A DNA stretch of 64,000 bases from Bactericera cockerelli (lineage: Eukaryota > Arthropoda > Insecta > Hemiptera > Triozidae): positions 16,339,880 through 16,403,879 of the forward strand of contig CM044960.1 in the NCBI GenBank assembly GCA_024516035.1, given 5' to 3'. The position numbers and the translations under genes were made by a program. Position 1 is the first letter of the stretch, and each line of letters starts with the position of its first letter. Below, piece by piece: positions 11,205 to 23,800 of this stretch. The notes beneath the pieces are model-generated. The model saw only the letters and a list, made by a program, of their open reading frames with translations, was not told where the DNA came from and did not search any database.

Positions 11205-14200
11205 ATTCAAAATAAACATAATTTTATTATAAGATAGGTATTACGAATTCGTACTATCATTGAGTTGGTAGATAGGAAGTTATAGTTACATAGGTAGTTA
11301 CCTATATTCTGTAGAATGGTTTTCTACATTGAGTGCTCTTCTCTTTTTCAATTATCCTCCAACTTGCAAAACATGTCGAATTCATATGACTTTTCATGTC
11401 GTCACCATCACCACAGTTTCAGAATAAAAAGACGAGCCACCTCGTTTTCAGTTCCTTCAGAAACGTTCAAAAGATTCTTTTTAGATACAACCTACATGCA
11501 ATTAATAATTTTTATACAAATATTTTTGCATTTCTTCCAAGATTCACTCATTTTGTCTCCACGAGGCATGGCTTGCTATTATTGACCTTCAAACATGATT
11601 GACCTTCAAGGTTTCGTGGTTTTGCGGTCTTTCAAAAACACGAGAGAGCACTGCTTGGGATTCAGGGTCGCTGAAACAAGTGACATTTAATCTGGCGAGG
11701 TTCATAACTACATGCAGATAATTATACGAGTATGCACTTGTAACGGATTTTACCAATTTGTATGGGATGCTAAAACAGTAACTGGATGCAATGAGAATAG
11801 ATGGTGGTTTTGTTTTCTAATATAATGGTAACTTTCATAATTTCCATCATCTGCTAGGGATAATACTGCACTTAATGAGTAGAAAAAAAATTCAAAACAA
11901 ACGAGATATTTCCATAAAACTTAGTATGATTTCTGTACATTAACCCCCCTTCGTCTCAGTTGCATAGTTGGTGACGGAGAACTTTAATCACAAGTTTAAC
12001 GTATAAATTAAACACACTATCAATTGACTAATTAGAAAAGATTTCCACCTTTGCAATACTCACTCACTGAGTGCCCGACATCCTGACAGTTGATAGCAGT
12101 CATTAGATTCCTTACTGAGAATCCTTTCCATCCGACACAAAGGTCACAATGATCCTGATGGTTTCTGGTGATAAAATATCGTGCAGGTGAAACACTTATA
12201 GAACACAACATAGTATATTTATTAATAAAACTGGTTAATATATTATTTATTTTTTCCTTCCTTTAACCAAAAGCTCTATTGTATTTAAAAAGAGTTCATT
12301 TTATCTGTCCCTGCATAAACTTTCATGGGTGAGTGATTACTATGTAGGATGTATTGTATAGTTACAGGGGCGGTTGGTGGGAAAATATTTTGGGGGTGCT
12401 GCCATAAACCGAACTAAAATGAGATTTAATGAGTCGGTCTTTCAGTATCTAAAGAGTTTTGAGTTTGTTTACCATACCAATCATAATAACACTATGCATT
12501 AATTTTTTTAGAAATGTGTGATAAATTACATACTTTGTGTATGAGCTAGGAGTTGAGAAAATCCGCAGCTTCTTAGCACCGGCACCGGCCGAGCCTGTAT
12601 AGCTAGGTATAATAATATAGTAGGTATGTACGAAATGGAATCAAGTCTGACAAAACCATCCAAAACACGCTTGCTTGGATTCGAACTTGAAACTCTTGAG
12701 TAAAAAATCAATGGTGCTAAACACATGATCATGGAGGTCAAATTTGAAAGAATTAATCGTCCTCTTAATTGAATATCATTACCATAGAACGGTGTGATGA
12801 GGCTAAGGATAAAGCCACACTTCACTATTTGCAGGGTCATCTTCATAATAACACCATCATGTTTCAATAAAATTACCTCAGATAATTTTATTTTCTTTAT
12901 TTAGTAGTTTATTTTATTTCTTTAACCTCAAAGATTAGTGCCAGGATGAGTACAACAGTCCCATAACATTTACATATTCTACCTTTTCTGTCCATTTATG
13001 GGAGGTGACATTTAAAAACAAAATAATGACACTCTCTTGCAATGATCTTTGTCAAAGAGAAGTAAATATTGTGAAATATTGATTTCCATCAGCAACATCC
13101 AAGGCTTAACGGGTGTTAAATCTACACTGGGGGTCTAGCGATTGATTCTAGGCTTCTGTTTTATAGTTTTAACTCGCGAATTCAGTCAGTCAATCAAGAA
13201 AGATAAGTTTTAGTTTGTTTTGTTGTTGTGAAAATTAAATAAGAGATTTGAAATTGTGTGCGTTGAAAACTCTCCGAAGTTGTGAGAAGCTCTAGTTTCA
13301 TTATGACGTCACTATACGGTTTGATATGATAAGCTATTAGCAAAACAAACAATATATGTAAGTATATTATGATTCATTCAATATGCGTTTGATTGCTTGT
13401 TCCGCAATGCATAACCCAAGATGATCTCTTTGGCCTTAGGGCAAATCTCAGGTGGGGCCTTTTTGTTGTTGCTGCTTAAAATCAAACACCTCGGCCGAGG
13501 TGTGAAGAACGCCTATACTAAGAAAGAGACAGCGCGGCAGAGTTTAAGGTAACGAAAACATAGTTTCCATGCATTTCATGTACTTTCAGCCAGCAAAAAT
13601 TTGAACATGAATTTATCTCTTTAACAATGCATCTAGATGGGCAGGTTCGATGGATTTTTGTGATTCTTAAGGCTCGTGTGAAAAGTGAATGATGAAGAAA
13701 TTCATATTGACGCCCATGACATGGATTATAAGCAATTTTATTATTCGATTTTATAATGTCAATTAAGTATTGATATAATCACAGTGATAAAATTCCTTCC
13801 AGTAAGAAGTATTGGTAAGTAAGTCAAGTTCGATTCCTGTCTGCAACACTTAACCTTCACCGAATAATAAATTATTAATAATTACTGAATTATAATTATC
13901 GAATTCTTGCTCACCGGAGTTTGAAGATAGATACAAGATTTGTAGGTACTTATCGAATATTTTTCCAATACATATCTGCAGATACCTAGTATGAATGATA
14001 CAAAAATAAATAATTCAATAAAATTTACGGAAAGGTCATTCATACAATCGTTTTGTGAGTGGGTCATTCCCAACTCTCCTCTGCCCCCTCCTAAGAAAGA
14101 ATTCTTAAGTCTTTCTAAAGATTTCTTAAGTTTGGAAGACAGAAAGTCTTACAAACTCCTCCAAATCCAAAAGCATTAGCTAAAATTTCATTTTAGCTAA

Positions 14201-14258
14201 ATACGTATTCACTTTCAACTGCCCAGGCTATGAATTATGCGAAAGTAAAATTTAAATC
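11205..14258. other. gene-free tract
   Basis: Only short chance frames. A minus-strand frame near 12526-12867 of 113 residues has no motif and no splice context. The 52-base dispersed repeat lies at 13477. Confidence 0.45.
13477..13530. repeat. dispersed ~52-bp repeat with CTCGGCCGAG palindrome
   Basis: CAAACACCTCGGCCGAGGTG, then TGAAGAACGCCTATAC and AAGAAAGAGACA. Nearly identical sequence at 26647-26705. Confidence 0.75.
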
Positions 14259-14415
14259 GTGATGCTGGCATTTCGGCCCAACTCAGGTTGGGTGAGGTTG
14301 ATGTGGGTAGCAGGTTTGTGAGTTTCCTGCGAATGGAGTGTAACACTCCCGTCGTGATATGACGATGGCAATGCAGTTGAAAGAGACGTTAAAACCAAAT
14401 CTAAAAATTATATAA
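14259..14415 (+). repeat. 5S-type SINE, 5'-truncated
   Basis: Lacks the 5S head. It keeps the central domain (GGTTGGGTGAGG, GCGAATGGAGTG) and the 3' end GTTGAAAGAGACGTTAAAAC. Confidence 0.78.
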
Positions 14416-14567
14416 AAATGGAAAGCACTATAATGGTGACATGCAGGTAATCGCCTGATGTGTCTGAATAATATAGGCATTTAAGATCTTGTAAAAAGAT
14501 GAAAATTCCCATGACTTTCCGAAACGTGGTCATTAGCATGTTTGTTCTACACTATTCTACAGTGCAT

Positions 14568-14785
14568 TGGTAGTCAAGTGGTTAATGCGCAAGTCTGGTA
14601 ATCCAGGTAGCTTAGGGATCCATTGGTTAATTTTTTTAAATAACACCCCAATGCATGAATTGTTCATTATTTATTTGAGTATATGACCACATAATAGCAC
14701 TCTGAGGTTTAGGTGGTAGAAAATTGCTTCAAGGATTATCCTCGCCTAGTGGTTACCTTCCACTAAAAAATCTATTATTATTATT
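14568..14785 (+). repeat. possible tRNA-like SINE
   Basis: GGTAGTCAAGTGGTTAATGC resembles box A and TTAGGGATCCATTGG a degenerate box B. The stretch ends in (ATT)n. Single copy here, so the call rests on layout only. Confidence 0.35.
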
Positions 14786-15614
14786 CTAAATCAAAAGGTA
14801 GTACCTACATAATTATATGATGTAAAATTGTACATGTATGCATTGTATGTACTATACACTTATACATACAGTCATATGTATACGTATATGTAGGTACTCT
14901 ACAGGTGCTTCATCCGTCATTGTCTTCCTCGTTCTCGTATTTCAGTTAAGCCACTCTAAATCTCCGCAATAAAAGCTTATTGCAGTATTAACCTAATTGG
15001 AGACCGTTAATTATTACTTCTTGTACGTGTATATAACTCTTCATCTTCCTTTCTCCACTAGTCTACTCCATACAATACGTTCTTATAAGTTTCAGAGTAG
15101 TGGAAATGTTAACTTCCCTGAGACTCATGGCGAGTGCCCACCCTTGTGAAGATAGCGTACTATGGCCATTAATAAAGCTTGATAATGTCATTTAAAACGG
15201 AAATCTCGATGCAACACGGTGAGCGGAGCTCCTCTGTCATACTTCCCCCCAGGCAGTTTCCACTTTTCCAACACCTGGCACCTGCAAGTCAGAAATAACA
15301 TTACTTACGGCGAGGTCTACATTTCTTCTTGGGAAATAGATGATTAGTTACCTATCTATGGATAAATACAAATATCTACTTATTTCACTGATATAGTTTC
15401 ATAAAGAGCGTGTTAGAAAAGGAAATTATCTACTCACGGAAAAGTCATTTTTCACCCTTCAATAATGTGAGCTTGCGGAATTATGTAATTAATATAATCA
15501 CGAGTATCTATATATCTATATGCACCTATATTTTTGTTGTTCTTTTATCTAGTTTCAGTTTAATAGTTTCAATCTTATTTAATACTTCTTTTTACAATTA
15601 CAGGTTTACTCAAA

Positions 15615-15830
15615 CTATCCAATGAATATATTAGTATATTATACAATTCTTTATTAGATACAAAAGGACATTATGCATGTACATACAAATAATATTTTAC
15701 AATGAAAAATGAAAAAAAATATACCTATACAATAAATGAAAAGAATAAAATATTTGAAAACATAGTCCTAGCTAAAGGCGGGTTATTGCCTATGGCAACC
15801 TCTTCCACCCAACCTATTGATGAAATGTAA
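15615..15830 (-). repeat. LINE-3'-UTR-like repeat
   Basis: On minus it reads GGTTGGGTGGAAGAGGTTGC, then GCAATAACCCGCC, ending TCTAATAAAGAATTGTATAA. The same sequence family occurs at 51593-51742 (-), 51047-51115 (+) and 61778-61846 (+). No coding part is attached in any copy. Confidence 0.6.
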
Positions 15831-17452
15831 CTCATAGATTACTGTAAACATAGAAATTAAATGAAGAAATCTAGTTCGAATGAACGATGTTTTCGGTGTT
15901 GAAATTGTTTAGAAACTTTATAAAACATACATACATAGGAACGTAATACCTACGTAATGAGCAAATTTAAAATGGCCAGTCAAATAATACTTTTGCAGGA
16001 AAAAAAAGGTTGTATCATATTTTTTAAATCTCGGCAAGATTATCTAGAATCTAGACTCTAGAGATATAATAACTAACAACTTTGTAAGGTAGGTTTTAGT
16101 TCAAAAGCAGTGTTAGATACCGTAAAGTGTGTATGACCGGTATTATTAGTCTGAAAATCTAGGACGAACCGCGATACCTCACATAGCTGTGTCAAATGTA
16201 CAGAGAGCACCTACATAGCTCCAGGTAAAGTACATAAGGTGCCTCCTATTCATAACTTGGTGAACAATTGAGCATTGCGGTGACGTGGGAACTATAATAG
16301 AGGTAATTAGTGAATTGCGGTGATTAATGGTAAGTCGTACCTAACGCTAATCCATAGGAATCGTTGCCTCAATAGCTCTGTGATTGCATTACGGCTCAGG
16401 TGTAGAGCACTAGTCATCACTTGGTGCTATTCTCTCAATTGGAGTTCTATTATTTAGTTTCTATAGAGATATTAAACAATTGATAAATGTGTTTGGTAAA
16501 TTTATATTGAAATAAACAATATTATACAAGCAGAGTCAAGTACATCATGTTTCATTTTTCTTCAGAATAACACCAGAAACAATAATTAAATGTACAATCA
16601 CTAGTACAATTTATCTTATATTATTTTACACATAAAAATTACTCTATATCAAGAAATTAAAACGTGTGTACTGAGCATTGCCTATAGTACACTCAAGAGA
16701 TAATTTATTAGTGGATGTGCCAACTCTACCGTCACATTCTTGCATGAAACCGCCCTTATATTATACATAATTAATCGGCTGATTAATTGGCCTAATCTGA
16801 TATCTTAACTGAGGTGTTAGATCATAGATTATAATATTACCTCTAGTTATTAATAGTTGCCACCCTCCTAGTGCTAGCTCCACGAGATTATGACTATATT
16901 ATTTTATTTTGAATTTACGAGTGCAAACACTCATTATACATAAAGTTTGGAACATATTTTTTTTCTGTAGTATAAGAAAATACAAAGAGCTTAGGCTATT
17001 TGTTACTCGTACTCGTGGTACCACGAGGGTCACCGGTGCACCGGCGGTTATCGTTCAATAACCTTTGTAGATCACAGGATGTATAAGATTAAATCATTAT
17101 TACCTATTAATAGATATTCATAAATATTTTAACTGATTTATCATAATATATTATATTTTATTTTAAAATCTTGAAAATAGATATGGTATGGAATTTAATT
17201 CAGTTGAAAAGCGTATCTCTATTATACATAATCTATAACTATTATTATTTTTCTATAATTTGATAGTCATAATCAGAATTTTAGGATCTTTTGATACAAT
17301 AATTTTGTACAAAAATTACTTACATTCACAAGATTTTTCAGTTGTACTTTAGACCAGTCGTATATCTTTTTTTGGTTGCCTCCTGTATACAAGTAGATTG
17401 TCGGAAAATGTAATTTCAATCAGAAGGCAACCCGGAAAGTCCAACATAGTTT
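15831..17452. other. no feature recognised upstream of 17.45 kb
   Basis: AT-rich; its right end would hold the 3' UTR of the unrecognised membrane-protein gene (- strand), with AATAAA-like sequence near 17160. Confidence 0.4.
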
Positions 17453-17918
17453 TTATCTATACGGATCATTCCACATGTAAATAAAGGCGGACCAGTACAC
17501 TAGCACACCGGATCCCAAGAGCACCATGTTCAGAAACCAAAAGACGAGGAACACCACCGCTGGAATGGGGTACGTTTCCTTGATGAAGGGTTTGACGGTG
17601 ATGTAGTAGATGCACATGTGCATCGTGCTGACGATGTGGCCACAGGTGACCAAACACCAGACGATGTTGAGAACAAAGTGAACCATTAGAGGCGCCCACA
17701 CGAGGAGACATAGGAAGACGATTATGCTGACGGTCAAGGCTGCAACGCCGGCAACAATGAACAGGTAGTGGTTGTCGCTGAGAACACTGAAGTGGCAGAT
17801 GATGGCCAGGGGAGTCAGCACACCCAAGGAGAAGGTGATGACGAGGCCGGAGACCAGACGCATAGCGTAGGGGAGGTGGTATATGCCGCAGTAGCAGCTC
17901 ACACACTCGTTCGGTAAC
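17453..17918 (-). CDS. membrane protein terminal exon
   Basis: GC-rich open reading frame in an AT-rich setting, opening after CAATGAG with a glycine-poor, cysteine-bearing stretch (LPNECVSCYCGIYHLPYAMR). Four long hydrophobic segments follow. The first is a clear membrane helix and the last two are separated by KPFIKETYPIP. It ends with TAA at 17453-17455. Confidence 0.75.
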
Positions 17919-19406
17919 CTCATTGTGAAAAAAACACACTCTTCTGCTGGTATAGAGAGAAGTAGTTTTAATGAACTCAATACGAAAACTTTATGTTGAA
18001 TCTTAATGATGAAATTTAGATGACAAAATAATAGTAAAAACATTACGTTTTTCTAGGCAGTTGCCCACATTGCAGTAATTTTAAATTAGTTGGCTATAGC
18101 ATATCACAAAATCAAGTGGGCTGAAAATGCGGGAACGAAACATCGAGTAAAGAGCGAGAAACTGATTTTGAAATTTGAAGAAAGTATAACAGTTGAAAAA
18201 CCAAACGGTATTGAAATTCTTGTGAATACAAAAGACTCTTGACACTCAAAGTGACTTGAAAAGCTTATATCTTCGACTAAAAAATTACAAGATAGCACCA
18301 CAGCTACTGAAACTGGATTACTGTATGTGCTAATATATCAAATTCTTATCGTTGATTTGCTTAATTCTGAGTATTTTAAGCTCATTGATTCCTCATGAAG
18401 GTAATGGTTACTATTTATAGTTTGCTCAGAATATTAATCTGTAAAACCTAACTAACAAGCCAGCTATGTAACGCACCTATACTTTACTAATTAACAACAA
18501 GGAACCGTTAATAATTTCTACTTCTGTCCGAAGAATAGGTTCACAAAGCAGATCGATTTGGCCTGAAGCAATGGATGGATCATAAAGCTTGCTCTAAATA
18601 GTTTACGAGACACAATGCAAACAATGATCTAGAATTTAGACCATGGTTCACTCTTCAGAAATCAGATGACAAACAATAGTTGAATGTAGAAAAAATACAG
18701 AAAAGAGCTCAAAAAAGAGTTTGTGCGGAATTTAAAAACCTGATCATTTAGGTACGTAAAAAATCAGGAATCTATTGTTATGAACATATACATATAAGTA
18801 ATTTACTGAAGTAAGTAAACTACCACCTATACCTATATTGTCAAAATGAAAAAAGGCGGAGTTCCCAGAAGCTTTTGGGGAATGTTTTGTAATTAGTTCT
18901 AAATCTAGTAAAATCAAACGTAGGTATAGGTAAATTGGTATCCCATCTGTATACTTTGGATGTGTTACTCTACGAAATAGTTTTCAATTTCATCCTCAAG
19001 GAAGCTTCAAATTCTCTTGTAACTACGCCTCTGAATTAACATGCTCCTAAATTTTGAGGTTATATAGTTTTCATACACTAGCATACGAAAAGAGGATCAG
19101 TGACCACATCTTGAATGTCTTTGAATATCACATGGTCTAATTGAGTTTTTATCAGATAATAAAGGAGAAGGAATTCCCTCCAAGCAATCTGCGTTGGATA
19201 TGAGATTGATTTAATCAGCAGCCACATAGGTCGTTAGTAGACTAGCTGTGTATATTCAAAGCGTAACAGGGTAGAGGGTACTTACTTGGCCTGTGTCTGG
19301 TTGAGAATGATAAGTAACCAACAATTATAAATGCTTGTTAGAAAGACAGCAAGAATCGCCATTAGGGTAATCATATATGAACATTCCGTGTGGACAAAGA
19401 ACTTTC
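17453..19406 (-). CDS. unrecognised multi-pass membrane protein, two exons seen
   Basis: Two minus-strand exons, 19286-19406 and 17453-17918, join in frame: GCCAA before GTAAGT, then CAATGAG before GTTACCG, giving QTQAKLPNECVSCYCG. The predicted chain has about 190 residues and about five hydrophobic segments: ITLMAILAVFLTSIYNCWLL in the first exon, then four in the second, including LVSGLVITFSLGVLTPLAII and VVFLVFWFLNMVLLGSGVLV. It ends YMWNDPYR and TAA. A CxxCYC motif sits before the second helix. The longer reading frame running up to 18043 is read-through into the intron. The first exon may begin at an acceptor (ATTCAG at about 19407), implying an upstream exon, or translation may start at the internal ATG at 19374. 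I do not recognise the family; the layout recalls tetraspan or lysosome-associated insect proteins, but that is only an impression. Confidence 0.7.
19286..19406 (-). CDS. membrane protein upstream exon
   Basis: Bounded by a good acceptor (a TTGTTGTTG-rich tract, then ATTCAG) and a consensus donor GTAAGT. It encodes KFFVHTECSYMITLMAILAV, then a hydrophobic helix ending NQTQA. Whether an exon precedes it is unresolved. Confidence 0.6.
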
Positions 19407-20356
19407 CTGAATGTTGATAGCAACAACAAAAACAGTATCTAAGTTCTGTGCCACAAAGAAGTAACCGCAAGGGAAACTCATATCAAGCCGTGTGCAGAAA
19501 TATAGGTTGATGGGAATTTGCCCAATCGGGAAGTAACTTTACAATTTCTGAAGAGCGGACGACCACAGTCACCACAGCAAAGGAACGTACGACCACAGCA
19601 GCTCTTTGAGTATTACACAGCTGATGCGCAGGCGTAGACTATCTTAGCTAGCACCAAATTCTGCCACAAAATCCGACGCAAGGGTTCAACAGAAGTATAA
19701 TGATGTTTCTAGAGAATTTTGAGGGAATGAAAAACGTTCATGAACGCTAGTCTCAATAAGGTTTCTAAGACCCGGTTTTATTTCCAGAGGGTTTTTAAGA
19801 CCCTTATGTCTTGAACAAAATAGCACTAATCCCAATATGAACACTTCAGGAAGTCGGCAACTTAACCCAGCAGATCTTTGAGTGTTATCGAAAAGTTCAG
19901 AGCGGGACTAGGTATATGAATATCAAATTCAATTTTGATTTTTGATATGATTTTCTGTGAAGAATAAGCTTTAGTTTTTTTTAGATGTAGGTAAATAAAC
20001 ATTAGTAATTATATTACTTAAAAAATATGTTGAATAAATTACAAATATGTAAAAACATTTAAACAGTATTAATATGTGTATTATAACATACCTAGGTACT
20101 AAATATATATTTGAAGGTAATAATATTGACGAAAGCCATATTGGTTGGTTTCTAGGCTAGAAAAAAATCTTGTGGACTTGGTTTAACCAAAGATTAACTA
20201 CTTATGTCAGTTTTGAAGTTAATCCGCGGAGTAAACTTTAACTCAAAATTGTGGTTCGGACATTAGAGCACTAAGAATAATAATATGTAACTTGAACATT
20301 CAAGAGATGTAAAATTTTCTAATGTATAATATAATGAATTTATGTACATAGGTATT

Positions 20357-20358
<2 letters not shown>

Positions 20359-20406
<48 letters not shown>

Positions 20407-20885
20407 ATTCACACGCAGTTTGTGATACTGCATTTACGTGAATATTTTGTTATTTCCTATATTGTTTTATTTTAGATTTAGTATTTCCCTACAACTTTCT
20501 TTGTATTTATCAATACTCGTATCAAGATCTAGGTGTTGTGAATATTGATTGTAAGTTTGTAGTGATGACAAGAGGGTCGAATTTCTATACATAGATGAGC
20601 AATTAGGTATTTCAAAGTATTCATTTGACGTTCTGTTTCTTAGTCTAGTGTTGGGTACTCTTATTCGGATCTTATTTGTTATATCAGGGCATGTGTAATA
20701 TTATTATTTATGATGTTGTGAGTAAAAATCAGAGAGTAGTATTGCCTCCTGTCTTTAAGAGTTCCTATTGATAGTTGTTCTTTAAGATCTTTGTATGCTA
20801 TGGTAGTTGGATATGCTGGATAGAAACCATTAAATTTGAAAAATAACACTCTGACAAATTTGCTTTGTAGTCCTTAATTAAGAAT
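20359..20885 (-). mobile_element. decayed LINE 3' fragment with long poly(A) tail
   Basis: On the minus strand, 20885-20402 reads as a broken RT C-terminal region: GLQSKFVRVLFFKFNGFYPA, then TTIAYKDLKEQLSIGTLKDR and RQYYSLIFTHNIINN, before stops and frameshifts. It ends in a 43-base A run, seen as T at 20359-20401 on the plus strand. Read-through plus a poly(A) tail indicates a 5'-truncated LINE copy. It is unlike the tsl-intron LINE, which has an ATTGA-repeat tail. Confidence 0.65.
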
Positions 20886-23800
20886 ACCTACTCTCAAAGG
20901 AGTATAGATACTTACTATTAAAATTTCCATAGGGTCTGACTTCAAAGTAAATCTTAATTGACTTAAATTGTAATATGCCATTCCTTCAGACTCAATAATC
21001 ATAAAGGAGGAGTATATAACATTAGAAACAATGGTAAACATGGTTGTAGATTATGTACATAATATTAGAAATAATGATATTCATGATTGTAGTACTGAAT
21101 TATGAACAAATGTACATCTTGGTTAAAATAACAGTTCCTGGTCCTATTTGGCAAATCGTTAGTTCATAAAACACTTTCATTATTATGTATTTATTATATT
21201 CTCTTTCATGTACTGTTATGATGTTTTCACGACTTTATGACACCAAACTGATATAAATTCATATAGAGTGGATGTTATACCAACTATGGTGTTGCTCACG
21301 ACTGTTGAGTTAATTTTGCAACTCATCTAAATAACATTCATCTCTTTTTATTGACTGAGCAATGAAATAGTGTCTCGCTTTAATGCTAGAACAAAGGTTA
21401 GTATGAATTATATGACATGATTTTCTCATTTGATTGAGACATCAGACGAATATTAATAGTGAATCTGTTGGAAAGGTTCTATCTGTTTTTTTAAAATTGT
21501 AGAAGTAGGATGGGTTGTCTGTATACATCAACAGTTACTAAAAATGAATTTAACTGTCTCATTTTGGTGCTTACATGTGATGCTAGGTTTAGATGTTTTT
21601 TTTTACGACTTTTTAAACCTTCGACAGTCATTTGGATAGTTTTTCGACACGCTCTAGACCTCAGTGGAATAAAGCTGAATATGTAAGTACTGGAATAAAA
21701 TTTATGGAAATACAAATACATTTACGTTATACTAAACAAGCAAAGCTAAAAATTTCTGCCTAGGAAAATCCACTAGTCAGTCAATGAGTGAGCCAATCAA
21801 CAGGTAGGTTTCCTTTTAATTTGTATAGATTTAAGAAATATTCATACATCATCCTCACTTTTATCTACTAATAGTGATTAGGCTACCAAGATAAGATCTC
21901 ATAGGCTTGTCTGATATTTTCCACTGTCACTTCAACAGCTACTTATGCCTTTTCACATCCATTTATCAGACATCAACTTTGCTGACACTCTATTGTCTCC
22001 ACTTGGACCCACGCTATTTCTAATCACATCTAAATGCGCAGTAAAGCCCTACTGTTCATTTTGTTTTCTTTACTGTTCCATGTTTCATGGCGATTAGGTC
22101 TAGAGACTCTAGAGGTTCCTAGTAGCACCACCTTGACATTGTCTAACCCAGATGACATTTTAGCCTGGAAATAAAGCGCTATTTTCAAACAATGGAAACC
22201 GCTGCTCCTTAAACTTGGAATGAAAATGGAAATATTGAATCAATGGCATAGTGCTCCAACATAGTCATGCGTTTTTGAGGAAAATAAGTGGGTACCGAGA
22301 AGTATCGTGTCAAAGGTCAAGATTGTCCACAGCCTTGACACCGGATCAAAACAAAATGTTGCGTGGACACTCTTTGTTGTGATCTTCAGAGGAGGGACTT
22401 ACGTCCAAATGCCACACTTGACAATAGTTGCGTCAGTGACTAATGTTCCGCTGATGACATTTAGATAATGTTGAGTAACTGGGACTTCATGAATAGGTTC
22501 TGTTCTCTCTTGTATTATCCAGCAATGCTGCTGGGATAACAAGAGTTCCCTTTCTATTTGTGTTCAGTTCACATAACCAATATCAAAAATAATTCATATT
22601 ATAATCGATCAGGAACTGATTTGCTCTGATTAGATAAAATGTTGATAAAACTTTTGCAAATACTTCCGATGTAACAGTACTTGTAGTATTATTATCTCAC
22701 CATTGTTCTAAACTTCATTTTGTGCGTTCAAGTAGGTACAGTACCAAAGAATAAAGAAGTATTATTTTGTCTAACTGCTTGTATCACAATATCTAGGGTA
22801 AGTACTTAGGTGTTGTTTTCCAAGAAAATTATTTATCTATGAGCAAATGTCCCTGATCGGGACAACAATCGGAACTTATGGCGTTAAAAACAGAATTATT
22901 TTAACCATCTGAAAACTAGCTATGAGCTAATTACCTAGCTATGAGCTGAAACATGTCAGGCAACTTGCTGCTTGCCTCAAAAATTTCAAAAATGTGCCCA
23001 ATTTTCTTTTCAAATCATTCACTTATCAGACTTGATATTGTTTATCTTCAGAAATCATACCGAACTTTAATAGAATCATCTCAGAGTTAATATAGTTTAT
23101 AGTAAAGTCTGATGGAAATATAGTTTCATCAATGGCAAGGAACACATAAATGGTTGGCACTCCTATGTTGGTCAATGATATTGATATACTAATAATTATT
23201 ATTGATTATTCAATTATTGATGTTGAACAGGATGTGCCCAATATCTCCAAGTGTCAGGAGAGAGTTGATGTACAAAAGTGTAAAAATGTTAGATTATTAT
23301 GTATGATATACTATCGGCACAACAAAGCAGCATGATAACACAAGCAGTAGCCAATTAGAATTGTTCCTTTCTTCCTAGCACCCACAACTACATGTGTTGC
23401 TATCTTCAAATCTATTCAACTATTCATATCAAGTACTTCTCTACAATGTCTTCATGGGGTACTTACTTGGTACATTTCACTGTTGTTCTATAGTATGACA
23501 TTTAAGTGGTATTAGCTACGGTAATTGTTTACTTATTAGCTATGAATAATAAGTGTAAGTGACATAATAACTGTCTCACTTATGCACAACTCGATCAGCA
23601 AAGCAATTCATTTGAAAGACTCATTGACAGACCAATTAAAAGAATGCGTTGTACAAAGAGTTGTAGGAATTCGTTGATAATTATGCTAACAAGTGTTAGA
23701 AGCTTGAAGTTATCAATATATGAAGTTATCAATATATTCATACATTTCTATTAAACTTCTACGTACTCGTAGTTCATTATTATTGTCTCTTATGTTTTTA

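Noticed and set aside
12526..12867. 113-codon minus-strand frame
   Set aside because: No motif, no splice sites in context, composition like surrounding non-coding DNA.
17466..17939. 157-codon frame overlapping the membrane-protein exon
   Set aside because: Out-of-frame shadow rich in His/Arg; the other frame splices cleanly and has membrane helices.
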